Positions 48,392 through 59,222 of a stretch of DNA of 64,000 nt are shown here, piece after piece (position 1 is the stretch's first letter; every line of letters begins with the position of its first letter). The stretch comes from CAIYZT01 sp052387855 (GTDB lineage: Bacteria; Pseudomonadota; Alphaproteobacteria; Rhodobacterales; Rhodobacteraceae), in NCBI GenBank assembly GCA_052387855.1, contig JBQTIT010000021.1:140420-204419 (forward strand). The letters run 5' to 3'. The position numbers and the translations under genes are program-made. Below the pieces are notes generated by a model that saw only the letters and a program-made list of their open reading frames with translations, did not search any database and had not been told where the DNA came from.

Positions 48392-51049
48392 TCAGGCCCC
48401 CAGCGCCGCTTCGGCGGCCCTGATCGCGGCTTCGGCCCCGGCGATGTCGGCGCCGCCGGCCTGCGCCATGTCCGGCCGCCCGCCGCCACCCTTGCCGCCC
48501 ATCGCCTCGGCCGCCGCACGGGCAAGGGTCACCGCGCTGATGCGCCCGGTCAGATCGGCCGTCACCCCGGCCGCCACCGCCGGCTTGGCACCGGTGTCGG
48601 CGATCAGCAGCACCGCGCCAGAGCCGATCTGCGCCTTTAGCGCGTCGATCATCGGCGGCAGGTCCTTGCCCGAAACCCCGCTCAGAACCTGCGCCAGGAA
48701 CCGCACGCCGGCAACCTCGCGCACCTCGGCACCTGTACCGCCTGACCCGCCCATCGCCAGATCGCGGCGCAACTGCGCCACCTCGGCCTGCAAGGCCCGG
48801 CGCTCGTCAACCAGGGCGCGCACGCGGTCCACCACCTCGGCCGGCGCGGCCTTCATCGCCGCCGCCGCCTCCATCAGCCTTGCCTCCTGCGCGCGCAGAT
48901 GGTCCAGCGCCGCTTGCCCGGTCAGCGCCTCGAACCGGCGCACCCCGGCGCTTGAGGCGCTTTCCCCCAGCGCGACAAAGGCGCCGATGTCGCCGGTGCG
49001 GGCCACATGGGTGCCGCCGCAAAGCTCCAGCGAATAGGTCCGCCCCTCGGCGCCCTTGCCCGAGCCTTCCTGCACTCCCATCGATACAACGCGCACCTCA
49101 TCGCCGTATTTCTCACCGAACAGCGCCTGCGCACCGATTGCGCGGGCATCGTCGGGCGTCATGATCCGGGTCTCGACCGGGGCATTCTGGCGGATATAGG
49201 CGTTGACCTCGGCCTCGACCGCCGCCAGTTCGGCCCCGCTCATCGCCTGCGAATGGCTGAAGTCGAACCGCAGACGGTCGGGCGCGTTGAGGCTGCCCTT
49301 TTGCGCCACATGGTCCCCCAGCGCGTGGCGCAGCGCCTCGTGCAACAGATGCGTCGCCGAATGGTTGGCGCGGATCTGGGCGCGGCGCCGGTGCGAAAGC
49401 TCCAGCTTGGCCGGCTGGCCGCGCAGGATCGTGCCCTCGACCACGCGGGCCACATGGGCAAAGACGCCGGCGGTCTTGCGGGTGTCGCTGACCTCGGCCA
49501 GTCCGGTGGCGGTGCGGATCAGGCCCTGATCGCCGACCTGCCCGCCACTTTCGGCGTAGAACGGCGTCTGGTTGACGATGATCTGCACCTCTGCCCCGAC
49601 CTCGGCCGCGCCCACCAGGGCGCCGTCCTGAACCAGCGCGTTGATCTGGCCCTCGGCGGTTTCGGTCTCGTAGCCCAGGAATTCGGTGGCGCCATGCGCC
49701 TCGGCGATCTCGAACCAGATGCGCGCGTCGGCCGCCCCGCCCGCCCCGGACCAAGCGGCGCGCGCCTTGGCCCGCTGCTCGTCCATCGCGGCGCCAAAGC
49801 CGGCCACGTCAACCGCACGGCCCCGCTCGCGCAGCACGTCCTGCGTCAGGTCCAGCGGAAAGCCGTAGGTGTCATAAAGCTTGAACGCCACGGGCCCGGG
49901 CAGCTCGGCTCCGTCTCCCAAACGGTCAAGCTCGTCGTTCAACAGCCGCAGGCCGCGGTCGAGCGTGGTCTTGAACCGCGTCTCCTCCAGCCGCAGGGTC
50001 TCTTCGATCAGGCTTTGCGCGCGGGCCAGTTCGGGATAGGCCGCGCCCATGCCGCGCACCAGCGCCGGCACCAGGCGGTGCATCACCGGGTCCTGCGCGC
50101 CCAACATGTGGGCATGGCGCATCGCCCGGCGCATGATCCGCCGCAGCACATAGCCGCGCCCCTCGTTCGAGGGCATGACCCCGTCCGCGATCAGGAACGA
50201 GGTCGACCGCAGATGGTCTGCGATCACGCGGTGGCTGGTCTTGCCCTTGCCGTCCGGATCGCTGCTGGTGGCGTGCGCCGAAGCCTCGATCAGGCTGCGC
50301 ATCAGGTCGGTGTCATAGTTGTCGTGCTTGCCCTGCAGAAGCGCGCCGATCCTCTCCAGCCCCATGCCGGTGTCGATCGACTGCATGTCGAGCGGGCGCA
50401 TCGTGCCGTCCGCGAACTGCTCGTTCTGCATGAAGACGTTGTTCCAGATCTCGATGAACCGGTCGCCATCCTCGTCCGCGCTGCCGGGCGGGCCGCCCCA
50501 GATGTGATCGCCATGGTCGTAAAAGATCTCGGTGCAGGGACCGCAGGGGCCGGTCGGGCCCATGCGCCAGAAGTTGTCGTCGGTCGGAATGCGGATGATG
50601 CGGCTGTCCGGCAGGCCCGCGACCTTTTTCCACATGCCGGCCGCCTCGTCGTCGGTGTGATAGACCGTCACCAGCAGCCGGTCCTTGTTCAGCCCGAAAT
50701 CGCGGGTCAGAAGCTCCCAGGCAAAGGCGATGGCCTGGTCCTTGAAATAATCCCCGAAGGAAAAGTTGCCCAGCATCTCGAAAAACGTGTGGTGGCGCGC
50801 GGTATAGCCGACGTTGTCGAGGTCATTGTGCTTTCCCCCGGCGCGCACGCATTTCTGCGCGGTGGTGGCGCGCTTGTAGTCGCGCGTCTCGACCCCGGTG
50901 AAAAGGTTCTTGAACTGCACCATGCCCGAATTGGCGAACATCAGCGTCGGGTCGTTGCGCGGCACAAGGGGGCTGCTGTCCACCACCCGGTGACCGTTGC
51001 GCCGGAAGAAATCAAGGTAGGTCGAGCGGATATCGTTGAGCGAGGCCAT
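48392..51049 (-). CDS. alaS: Alanyl-tRNA synthetase
   Basis: An 885-residue class-II synthetase. The N-terminal catalytic core (IRSTYLDFFRRNGHRVVDSSPLVPRNDPTLMFANSGMVQFK) is complete, the editing domain has Zn ligands in HSATHLLHEALRH and CGGTHVARTGDIG, and the C-Ala domain is Gly/Ala-rich and ends with GGGRPDMAQAGG. It lies 140 bp downstream of recA on the same strand, separated by a terminator. Confidence 0.97.
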   Translation of the reverse strand: MASLNDIRSTYLDFFRRNGHRVVDSSPLVPRNDPTLMFANSGMVQFKNLFTGVETRDYKRATTAQKCVRAGGKHNDLDNVGYTARHHTFFEMLGNFSFGDYFKDQAIAFAWELLTRDFGLNKDRLLVTVYHTDDEAAGMWKKVAGLPDSRIIRIPTDDNFWRMGPTGPCGPCTEIFYDHGDHIWGGPPGSADEDGDRFIEIWNNVFMQNEQFADGTMRPLDMQSIDTGMGLERIGALLQGKHDNYDTDLMRSLIEASAHATSSDPDGKGKTSHRVIADHLRSTSFLIADGVMPSNEGRGYVLRRIMRRAMRHAHMLGAQDPVMHRLVPALVRGMGAAYPELARAQSLIEETLRLEETRFKTTLDRGLRLLNDELDRLGDGAELPGPVAFKLYDTYGFPLDLTQDVLRERGRAVDVAGFGAAMDEQRAKARAAWSGAGGAADARIWFEIAEAHGATEFLGYETETAEGQINALVQDGALVGAAEVGAEVQIIVNQTPFYAESGGQVGDQGLIRTATGLAEVSDTRKTAGVFAHVARVVEGTILRGQPAKLELSHRRRAQIRANHSATHLLHEALRHALGDHVAQKGSLNAPDRLRFDFSHSQAMSGAELAAVEAEVNAYIRQNAPVETRIMTPDDARAIGAQALFGEKYGDEVRVVSMGVQEGSGKGAEGRTYSLELCGGTHVARTGDIGAFVALGESASSAGVRRFEALTGQAALDHLRAQEARLMEAAAAMKAAPAEVVDRVRALVDERRALQAEVAQLRRDLAMGGSGGTGAEVREVAGVRFLAQVLSGVSGKDLPPMIDALKAQIGSGAVLLIADTGAKPAVAAGVTADLTGRISAVTLARAAAEAMGGKGGGGRPDMAQAGGADIAGAEAAIRAAEAALGA

Positions 51050-51133
51050 TCGCGAAAAACCCTTGGGCTATAGCTGTTTTTCCCCGTTTAGCCCCCCGTC
51101 CCGCGCCTGTCCACCGGCGCCGGCGCCCGGGGC

Positions 51134-51165
51134 AAAAAAAGAGGCCGCGGCGCGGGGCCACGGCC
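51134..51165 (-). terminator. Rho-independent terminator after recA
   Basis: On the minus strand GGCCGTGG, loop CCCCGCG, CCGCGGCC, then TCTTTTTTT. An 8-bp stem with one G-T pair and a seven-T run. Confidence 0.85.
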
Positions 51166-51189
51166 TGAATTCAAGGCGGGGCCGCGGCC

Positions 51190-52257
51190 TCAGTCGTCCA
51201 GAACCTCGGTGCTTTCCCCGCTGATCGAGAAATCCAGCCCGTTGGCGGCGCGGATCTTGTCCTCGATCTCCAGCGCGACGGCGGGGTTCGACTTCAGGAA
51301 CTGCTTGGCGTTCTCGCGGCCCTGGCCGATGCGCTCGTCCCTGAAGGAATACCAGCTTCCGGACTTTTCCACGATCCCGGCCTTGACGCCCAGATCGACC
51401 AGCTCGCCCACCTTCGAGATGCCCTCGCCATAGACGATGTCGAACTCAACCTCTTTGAAGGGCGGCGAGACCTTGTTCTTGACCACCTTGACGCGGGTGG
51501 TGTTGCCCACGATCTCGTCCTTTTCCTTGATCGCGCCGATCCGGCGGATATCCAGCCGGACCGAGGCGTAGAATTTCAGCGCGTTGCCGCCGGTGGTGGT
51601 TTCGGGGCTGCCGAACATCACGCCGATCTTCATCCGGATCTGGTTGATGAAGATCACCATGCAGTTGGACCGTCCGATCGAGGCGGTCAGCTTGCGCATC
51701 GCCTGGCTCATCAGGCGGGCCTGGCTGCCCATCTGCATGTCGCCCATGTCGCCCTCGATCTCGGACTTGGGCACCAGGGCGGCGACGGAATCGACCACGA
51801 TCAGGCTGACCGCGCCCGAGCGCACCAGCGTGTCGACGATCTCCAGCGCCTGCTCGCCGGTGTCGGGCTGGCTGATCAAGAGCTCGTTCAGGTCGACCCC
51901 CAGCTTTTTGGCATATTGCGGGTCCAGCGCGTGTTCGGCGTCGACAAAGGCGCAGACCCCGCCCTTTTTCTGCTCTTCGGCCACGACATGCAGCGTCAGC
52001 GTGGTCTTGCCCGAGGATTCGGGGCCGTAGATTTCGATGATGCGGCCCTTGGGCAGGCCGCCGATCCCCAGCGCGATGTCAAGGCCCAGTGAGCCGGTCG
52101 ATGTCGCCTCGACATCCATCACCGGGTTGTCCTGGCCGAGCTTCATGATCGAGCCCTTGCCGAACTGCCGTTCGATCTGCGCCAGCGCGCTTTCCAGCGC
52201 CTTCGACTTGTCCATGTCGCGTTTGTCCTTGAGGTCGAAAAGGTTCGCACCTGCCAT
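51190..52257 (-). CDS. recA: Recombinase RecA
   Basis: A 355-residue recombinase and LexA co-protease. Motifs: ALAQIERQFGKGSIMKLG, Walker A GPESSGKTT, Walker B LIVVDSVAALVP, the L1/L2 loops (GDMQMGSQARLMSQAMRKL; FINQIRMKIGVMFGSPETTTGGNALKFYASVRLDIRR). Start ATG 52257 has AGGGG at 7 bp; an ATG two codons upstream (52263) is too close to it. A LexA box lies in the promoter. Confidence 0.97.
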   Translation of the reverse strand: MAGANLFDLKDKRDMDKSKALESALAQIERQFGKGSIMKLGQDNPVMDVEATSTGSLGLDIALGIGGLPKGRIIEIYGPESSGKTTLTLHVVAEEQKKGGVCAFVDAEHALDPQYAKKLGVDLNELLISQPDTGEQALEIVDTLVRSGAVSLIVVDSVAALVPKSEIEGDMGDMQMGSQARLMSQAMRKLTASIGRSNCMVIFINQIRMKIGVMFGSPETTTGGNALKFYASVRLDIRRIGAIKEKDEIVGNTTRVKVVKNKVSPPFKEVEFDIVYGEGISKVGELVDLGVKAGIVEKSGSWYSFRDERIGQGRENAKQFLKSNPAVALEIEDKIRAANGLDFSISGESTEVLDD

Positions 52258-52307
52258 CGTCATTCCCCTTATTCCACAGCTTTGCACCAGCGGCAATCGC
52301 CCGGGAT

Positions 52308-52322
52308 GTTCTTGTCCTGTTC
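52308..52322. promoter_or_regulatory. LexA (SOS) box in the recA promoter
   Basis: GTTC-TTGTCCT-GTTC is an exact match to the direct-repeat LexA motif GTTC-N7-GTTC of Rhodobacter and other Alphaproteobacteria. It sits just downstream of the -10 box, over the likely transcription start, so LexA would block recA until DNA damage. Confidence 0.85.
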
Positions 52323-52327
52323 TTGTG

Positions 52328-52356
52328 TTTATGGGCACAAAAAGAGAACAAATCAA
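52328..52356 (-). promoter_or_regulatory. recA promoter
   Basis: Minus strand TTGATT (52356-52351), 17-bp spacer, CATAAA (52333-52328), directly followed by the LexA box. Confidence 0.6.
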
Positions 52357-52429
52357 CGAAAATCTTATCGATCCAGGTTTTTCACAACAGTCTTAACGCC
52401 GCGTTTACAGCCGCCGGCTCCCGGGCTGG

Positions 52430-54736
52430 TCAGTGCAGTTGTCCCTGCACGGTCCGCGTCAGCTCCATCAGCGAGAAGGGCTTGGGAAGAAAGACCGAAT
52501 TGGGAATCAGCGACTGGTCCTCTTGCAACGTGTCCTCGGAATAGCCGGACACAAAGACCACCTTGACCCCCGGCCGGTCGATCAGCGCCTCGCGCACCCA
52601 GCCCGGCCCGTCCAGCCCGGGCATCACCACGTCGGTGACGAAGATGTCAACCTTCAGGCCCGGATCCTTGAGCAGGGCAAGCGCCTCTTCGGCGCTGGCG
52701 GCTTCCAGCACGGTATAGCCGCGCATGCGCAGCGCGCGCGCCGCAAAGGCGCGCACCGGCGCCTCATCCTCGACCAAAAGCACCACGCCCTCGCCCAGCC
52801 GGCCCTCGGCGGCGCGGGTGGGGGCCGCCTCGGCCGGGGTTCCCTGCGCCTGCCGCTCTGTCAGGTCCGCGATCGGGAAGAACAGGGTAAAGACCGTGCC
52901 GCCGCCCAGTTTTGAATCGACAAAGATGAACCCGCCAGATTGCTTGATGATGCCATAGGCGGTGGACAGGCCCAGACCCGTGCCCTCGCCCAGCTTCTTG
53001 GTGGTAAAGAACGGCTCAAAGATCTTTTCAAGCAGCTCCGGGGGAATTCCGATGCCGGTGTCGGCCACGCGGACCACCGCCCAGTCGCCGGCCGGCACCA
53101 CGGCGCGGTCGCGCTCCAGCGGGACGGGCAGATGCAGCGCTTCGGTCTCGATCAGGATGGTGCCGCCTTCGGGCATGGCGTCGCGGGCGTTGACCACCAG
53201 ATTCATGATCACCTGTTCCAGTTGCCGCCGGTCCGCGCGCAGCGCCCGCAGCCGGCTGTCATGGACAAAGCGCAGGCTGGCCCGCTCGCCCACCAGACGG
53301 TTGAGCAGATGCGTCAGGTCCGACAGCGCGTCCTGCAGATCAAAGGCCTCAAGGTTCAGCGTCTGCTTGCGCGAAAAGGCCAAAAGCTGGCCCACCAGCG
53401 CGGCGGCGCGGTTGGCGTTCTGGTGGATCTGCATCAGGTCGGAAAAATCGGTGTGCTCGCGCGAGTGGCGCGTCAGCAGCAGGTCGCAATGGCCCGAGAT
53501 CGCGGTCAAGAGGTTGTTGAAATCATGCGCGATTCCACCGGCAAGCTGGCCGATCGCCTGCATCTTCTGGCTTTGAAAGAACTGCCCCTCAAGCCGCTTG
53601 AACTGGGTGGCGTCCTGCAGGACCGCCAGCACATAGGGCCGGCCCGATTCGACAACCCGCCGCAGCGAGATCTGAAAGAACGCCTCTCCGGGCATCCGGC
53701 GGGCGCGCAGCACCTCGCTGCTGGCCGGGAGTCGTTCGGCCAGAACATCGCCCAGCCAGTCCGTGACCGGCCTGCCCAGCCCCTCGAACAGATCGCGGAA
53801 CTGGGTCTGCTCGTCCTCCCCCTCCAGCGCCAGCAGGCCGCGCGCGACCAGATTGGCGCCGATCAACTGGCCGCCGGCGCCGAACTTGGCCAGCGGGATC
53901 ATGAAATTCTCGAAATCGGTCAGCCCGCGCGCGCTGCGGTCGCCGGCCGAGACGGGCAGCAGATAGATCTCGTGCCGCACGCCAGAGCCCTCGATCTCGG
54001 CCAGAAGGGCACGGACGGGGCCGGTCGCGGTGGCAATCTCGACCTCTTCGCCGCTCTTGCGGGGCCCGCCGCCGAACAGCGCATCCAGATGGCGCGGCCG
54101 GCTGCCCAAAAGGCGGCGCATCGCCTCGTTGGAATACAGCACCACGCCCTGACGGTTGGCGGTCAGCATCGGCAGGCCAAGCTGGTCGGCGCCGCGCCCG
54201 GCCCCGGTGCGGTCCTGAAACTCTTCCAGCCGCCAGATCACCCGGTCCGGGCCGGCGGCACGGGCCGAGATCCGGCTGTGTCCGGCCCGCGTGACCACAT
54301 CCTCACGCGCCTTGAACCCGCCGAGGGCGCGGGTCTGGAGCCGGTACAGCACCGCCCCGGGCGAGGCGAAATGGTCGGCCAGAAGCCCGGTCAGGCTGTC
54401 CTGGTCCTGGCCGCCGAACCGGTCGGCCGCCGCCGCGTTCCGAAAGATCACCTGCCCCTGCGCATCGGTCAGAAAGCAGGCCGCATCGTCGTTGACGACT
54501 AGGCCGACAATGGTCCGGTCCCGCTGCCGCCGCGCCCGGGCGGCCAGCGCCCCCTGAAGGTGCAGCGCGATGGCCAAGGCGACAAGGGTGCTCGCCACCA
54601 GCGCGGCGATCAGGCGCAAGACCGGCTCGCCCAGACCCAGGGACAGCGCGGCAAAGCCAAGCGCGCCCGGCAGCAGAACCCATCCGCCGGCGCGCAATGG
54701 CCTGATCCGAAGCGGCGCGATCTGCGATGCCGTCAC
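52430..54736 (-). CDS. cckA: Hybrid histidine kinase CckA
   Basis: A 768-residue kinase that feeds phosphate via ChpT to CtrA; in Rhodobacterales this controls motility, gene transfer agent and stress traits. Two N-terminal membrane helices (about 18-38 and 40-60), PAS regions, then the CckA-typical H-box FFQSQKMQAIGQLAGGIAHDFNNLLTAI, HATPase (VVNARDAMPEGG, ADTGIGIPP, GEGTGLGLSTAYGI) and a C-terminal receiver with Asp in DIFVTDVVMPG and KPFSL. The start is GTG 54736. A CtrA-type site lies 45 bp upstream. Confidence 0.94.
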   Translation of the reverse strand: MTASQIAPLRIRPLRAGGWVLLPGALGFAALSLGLGEPVLRLIAALVASTLVALAIALHLQGALAARARRQRDRTIVGLVVNDDAACFLTDAQGQVIFRNAAAADRFGGQDQDSLTGLLADHFASPGAVLYRLQTRALGGFKAREDVVTRAGHSRISARAAGPDRVIWRLEEFQDRTGAGRGADQLGLPMLTANRQGVVLYSNEAMRRLLGSRPRHLDALFGGGPRKSGEEVEIATATGPVRALLAEIEGSGVRHEIYLLPVSAGDRSARGLTDFENFMIPLAKFGAGGQLIGANLVARGLLALEGEDEQTQFRDLFEGLGRPVTDWLGDVLAERLPASSEVLRARRMPGEAFFQISLRRVVESGRPYVLAVLQDATQFKRLEGQFFQSQKMQAIGQLAGGIAHDFNNLLTAISGHCDLLLTRHSREHTDFSDLMQIHQNANRAAALVGQLLAFSRKQTLNLEAFDLQDALSDLTHLLNRLVGERASLRFVHDSRLRALRADRRQLEQVIMNLVVNARDAMPEGGTILIETEALHLPVPLERDRAVVPAGDWAVVRVADTGIGIPPELLEKIFEPFFTTKKLGEGTGLGLSTAYGIIKQSGGFIFVDSKLGGGTVFTLFFPIADLTERQAQGTPAEAAPTRAAEGRLGEGVVLLVEDEAPVRAFAARALRMRGYTVLEAASAEEALALLKDPGLKVDIFVTDVVMPGLDGPGWVREALIDRPGVKVVFVSGYSEDTLQEDQSLIPNSVFLPKPFSLMELTRTVQGQLH

Positions 54737-54780
54737 GATCTTCTCCGTTCCACCCTCCGCGCCACTCTGGCCGACAAGCG

Positions 54781-54795
54781 TTAACCGAAGCTTAA
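54781..54795. promoter_or_regulatory. CtrA-type binding site upstream of cckA
   Basis: TTAA-CCGAAGC-TTAA, an exact match to the alphaproteobacterial CtrA motif TTAA-N7-TTAA, 45 bp before the cckA start and touching the stop codon of the RsmB-type gene. Confidence 0.6.
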
Positions 54796-55967
54796 CCCAA
54801 ATTCAGCCCGCGCCCCCCACTTCGGCGCAGGCGGGCGCGAAAGAACCCGTCCCCGGGAGCTCCCAGCGCGAGGCGCCTTTGGTCAAGGCAGCCCCATTGC
54901 GGTGACCGGCGCAGGAAAGACTCGACCTGCTCTTCGTTTTCCTCGCGCAAGAGCGAGCACGTCACATAGACAAGCTCACCCTCAGGTTGAACAAGTTTCG
55001 CAGCGCGGTCAAGGATTTCCGCCTGTATGTTGCACAGTTCGTCAAGCCGACGCGGGCTGAGCGCCCACTTGCCCTGCGGATCGCGCCGCCAGCTTCCAGA
55101 GCCCGAACAGGGCGTATCGCACAGCACCAGATCATAGGGCGCGCCCTGCGCCGGGTCGGACAGAAGCCGCACATCGACCCCCGCCCGCCGGGCCCTTTCG
55201 GGCAGGTCCTGCATGCGGCGCGGGTCCTGGTCGTGGGCGAAAAAGCGCGCGCCCGTTTGGCTCGCCAGGGCCAAGGTCTTGCCGCCGCTGCCGGCGCAAT
55301 AGTCCAGCGCGCTTTGCCCCTTTGACAGGCCCAGCCCCAGGACCACCTCTTGCGAGGCGCGGTCCTGAAGCTCGACCATTCCCTGAAGATAGGCCGCCGA
55401 GCCGTTGATCTTGCGCGCATTTGTCAGAACCTCCAGCGCGGCGGGCAGGGCCGGATCGCCCCGCACCTCGATCCCGTCGGCGCCCAGGGCGGCGCGCGCG
55501 GCCTCGGGCGTCGCCCGGCGCAGGTTCACGCGCAGCCACAGCGGCGCGCGGTCTTGCAGCGCCGCCATGGTGGCAGCAAAACCGTCCCCCAGCGCCCGCT
55601 CAAGCCGGGGCGCCAGCCAGTCGGGGCAGTCAAGCGCCTCCAGCGGCAGGGGCGCCCGGCCGGCCTCGTCCCCTGCGACCGGGGCGGGGGCATGGGCCTG
55701 GCCGGTGAACAGCGCCGCCGGGTCCTCGCCGCGCTGGCGCAACAGACCCAGCACCAGCCCGCGCCCGGTCAACCCGCCCCCCAGCGCCGCCGCCGAACGC
55801 TTGCGCCGCAGCGCCTCGAACACAAGGTCGCGGAGGGCGTGGCGGTCGCCCGACCCGGCAAAGCGGTTCGCGCGGCCCCAGGCGGTCAGCGCAGGTTCGG
55901 CGGGCTGACCGTCCAGGATGCGGTCAAGCACCTCGATGGCGGCCGAAAGGCGGGCGGCGGGGGTCAC
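54792..55967 (-). CDS. RsmB/NOP-family RNA (cytosine-5) methyltransferase
   Basis: A 391-residue SAM-dependent methyltransferase that makes m5C, probably in 16S rRNA. The N-terminal NusB-like helical part (RLSAAIEVLDRILDG) is followed by the Rossmann domain with SAM loop ALDYCAGSGGKTLALA, motif IV DTPCSGSGSWRRDPQ and the catalytic-Cys motif VYVTCSLLREENEEQ. GTG at 55967 (VTPAARL) is preferred because homologous N-termini begin there; a GTG at 56003 is the alternative. Confidence 0.88.
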   Translation of the reverse strand: MTPAARLSAAIEVLDRILDGQPAEPALTAWGRANRFAGSGDRHALRDLVFEALRRKRSAAALGGGLTGRGLVLGLLRQRGEDPAALFTGQAHAPAPVAGDEAGRAPLPLEALDCPDWLAPRLERALGDGFAATMAALQDRAPLWLRVNLRRATPEAARAALGADGIEVRGDPALPAALEVLTNARKINGSAAYLQGMVELQDRASQEVVLGLGLSKGQSALDYCAGSGGKTLALASQTGARFFAHDQDPRRMQDLPERARRAGVDVRLLSDPAQGAPYDLVLCDTPCSGSGSWRRDPQGKWALSPRRLDELCNIQAEILDRAAKLVQPEGELVYVTCSLLREENEEQVESFLRRSPQWGCLDQRRLALGAPGDGFFRARLRRSGGRGLNLG

Positions 55968-56150
55968 GGCATCGGGTCCGGGGCGTCTGGGGTCGGGGTA
56001 CACTGGCCGGTGGGCGGGCCGGGTCTGGCGGGACGACCTTGGTAGCGCGGCGCGGGCAAAAGGGCAATCGGCGGGGATTTTCCGCGCGCTCTGGATTTCG
56101 CGCCCCGGCTACCCCATCTTGGTCCGGCCGCCGCCGCAAGGACCACATCG

Positions 56151-56771
56151 TTGAGACAATCCCAGCCTCTCACCCTCAGCGAGACGTTGCGCGGCCTGAC
56201 CGCGGACGAGACGGTCCAGCGCCTCTCGCTGGCCGAGGTGATGCGGCGCCTGGACGATCAGGCGCGCGGGGTGCTGATCATCCTGTTTTCGATCCCGAAC
56301 TGCCTGCCGGGGATCCCGGGCACCTCGGCCGTCACCGGCCTGCCGCTCTTGATCCTGTGCCTGCAGATGGCGCTGCAACGGCCGCCCTGGCTGCCAGGGT
56401 TCCTGTCGCGCCGCACGGTCAGCCGTCAGGGCCTGGCCGAGGTGCTTGCCCGCGCCCGTCCCTGGATCGAGCGGATCGAGCGGCTGATCCATCCGCGCCT
56501 GACGGTGCTGGCCTCGGGCCCGGCGGAAAGCCTGGTCGGGCTCCTGGGGGTCGTGCTGTCGCTGACGATCATGCTGCCCATTCCCTTTGGCAACATGATG
56601 CCCGCCATCGCGCTGATCTGCCTGTCCTTCGGACTGGTCGGCCGCGACGGGGTCTGGATTCTGGCGGGCCTGTTCATGTCGGGCATGGCCGCCGCCGTGC
56701 TGGCCCTTGCGGGCTGGGCGGCGGTGCAGTCGTTCATCTACGTCGCGCTCAATTGGTTCGGGATCGGCTGA
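56151..56771 (+). CDS. exoD: ExoD family membrane protein
   Basis: A 206-residue protein with the ExoD pattern: TLRGLTADETVQRLSLAEVMRRLDDQARGVLIILFSIPNCLPGIPGTSAVTGLPLLILCLQM, then HPRLTVLASGPAESLVGL and three C-terminal helices. ExoD was found through exopolysaccharide and alkali-sensitivity mutants in rhizobia; the molecular role is open. The TTG start at 56151 has AAGGA 8 bp before it. Divergent from the RsmB-type gene and convergent with guaB. Confidence 0.87.
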   Translation: MRQSQPLTLSETLRGLTADETVQRLSLAEVMRRLDDQARGVLIILFSIPNCLPGIPGTSAVTGLPLLILCLQMALQRPPWLPGFLSRRTVSRQGLAEVLARARPWIERIERLIHPRLTVLASGPAESLVGLLGVVLSLTIMLPIPFGNMMPAIALICLSFGLVGRDGVWILAGLFMSGMAAAVLALAGWAAVQSFIYVALNWFGIG

Positions 56772-56795
56772 TCGCCGCTCCGCCCCGCCTCGCTG

Positions 56796-58244
<1,449 letters not shown>

Positions 58245-58385
58245 GAAATCCTCCTTGAGGGGTCTTGGGAGTTTGTTCGTTTGACGGCCCCCCTTTTCAC
58301 CCCTGCGCGCAAAACGCAAGAGGTGCCTTGCGCCGGCCGCCAATTCGCGGCCTTCTGCCGGCAACAGCAGGAACCAGGGGCAGAG

Positions 58386-59081
58386 ATGCGCGTCGCCATC
58401 GTCGAGAATACCCGCGTCACGCATCACGGCCAGCTTGGCGTGGCCCTGCACGAGGCGGCGGCGCTGATCGACATCTGGCGGCCCTGGGCCGACGGCGCCC
58501 TGCCCCGCCCGGGAACCTTTGATGCCCTGGCGGTCCTGGGCGGCGAGCAGTCGGCGCTGGACGATCACAGCCACCCCTACCTGCCCGATCTTGCGGCGCT
58601 GATGGCCGAAGCGGCGGCGGCGGGAACGGCCGTTCTGGGCATCTGCCTTGGCAGCCAGATCCTGGCGCGCGGGCTCGGGGCGGAAAATCTGCTCGGCGCC
58701 GCGCCCGAATTCGGCTGGTGCGAGGTGCGCCGCAGGCCGGAGGCCGTCGCCGACCCCATCCTCGGCGCCCTGCCCGACCGCTTTGGCATCTTCCAGTGGC
58801 ACAGCGACACCTTCACCGCCCCGCCGGGGTCGGCGGTTCTGGCCACCTCGCCGGCCGCGCCGGTGCAATGCTTCCGGGTCGGCCGTGCCGGCTATGGCAT
58901 GCAGTTCCATTTCGAGGCCAGCCGGGCCGTCGCGCGGGACTGGCTGGCACGCTTTCGCCCGACCATTGAAACCCTCGCGCCCGGTTGGGCGGAGCGTTTC
59001 GATACGCTTGCCGCCGCGGAGGGCGCGCCGGCCGATGCGACCGGCCTGCGGATCGCGCGCGCCTGGGTGGCGCTGATCTGA
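58386..59081 (+). CDS. Class I glutamine amidotransferase
   Basis: A 231-residue GATase1 domain protein resembling the stand-alone GuaA-type amidotransferases. The catalytic triad is visible: C87 in GICLGSQ, H175 and E177 in MQFHFEAS. The oxyanion loop LGGEQS is also present. It has no synthetase partner domain and is divergent from guaB, so the acceptor is unknown; the family includes gamma-glutamyl hydrolases and GMP synthase-like subunits. Confidence 0.87.
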   Translation: MRVAIVENTRVTHHGQLGVALHEAAALIDIWRPWADGALPRPGTFDALAVLGGEQSALDDHSHPYLPDLAALMAEAAAAGTAVLGICLGSQILARGLGAENLLGAAPEFGWCEVRRRPEAVADPILGALPDRFGIFQWHSDTFTAPPGSAVLATSPAAPVQCFRVGRAGYGMQFHFEASRAVARDWLARFRPTIETLAPGWAERFDTLAAAEGAPADATGLRIARAWVALI

Positions 59082-59114
59082 CCGCCCGACCCCGTGCCCG
59101 GGACGGCGCGCGGC

Positions 59115-59168
59115 GCGGGGGTTTCCCACCCCCGCGACCCCCGTGGGATATTTTTCCACGAGAGGATG
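59115..59168. repeat. Palindromic intergenic repeat, family A, copy 3 (reversed)
   Basis: GCGGGGG-TTTCCCA-CCCCCGC, then CCCCCGTGGGATATTTTTCC and CGAGAGGATG. It faces copy 4 in the same convergent spacer, 54 bp away, with opposite orientation. Confidence 0.8.
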
Positions 59169-59222
59169 GGACCAGAATCGTAAAGCCATCTAGGCGGAGC
59201 GCGCGTTTCCCCGCTCCTTGCC

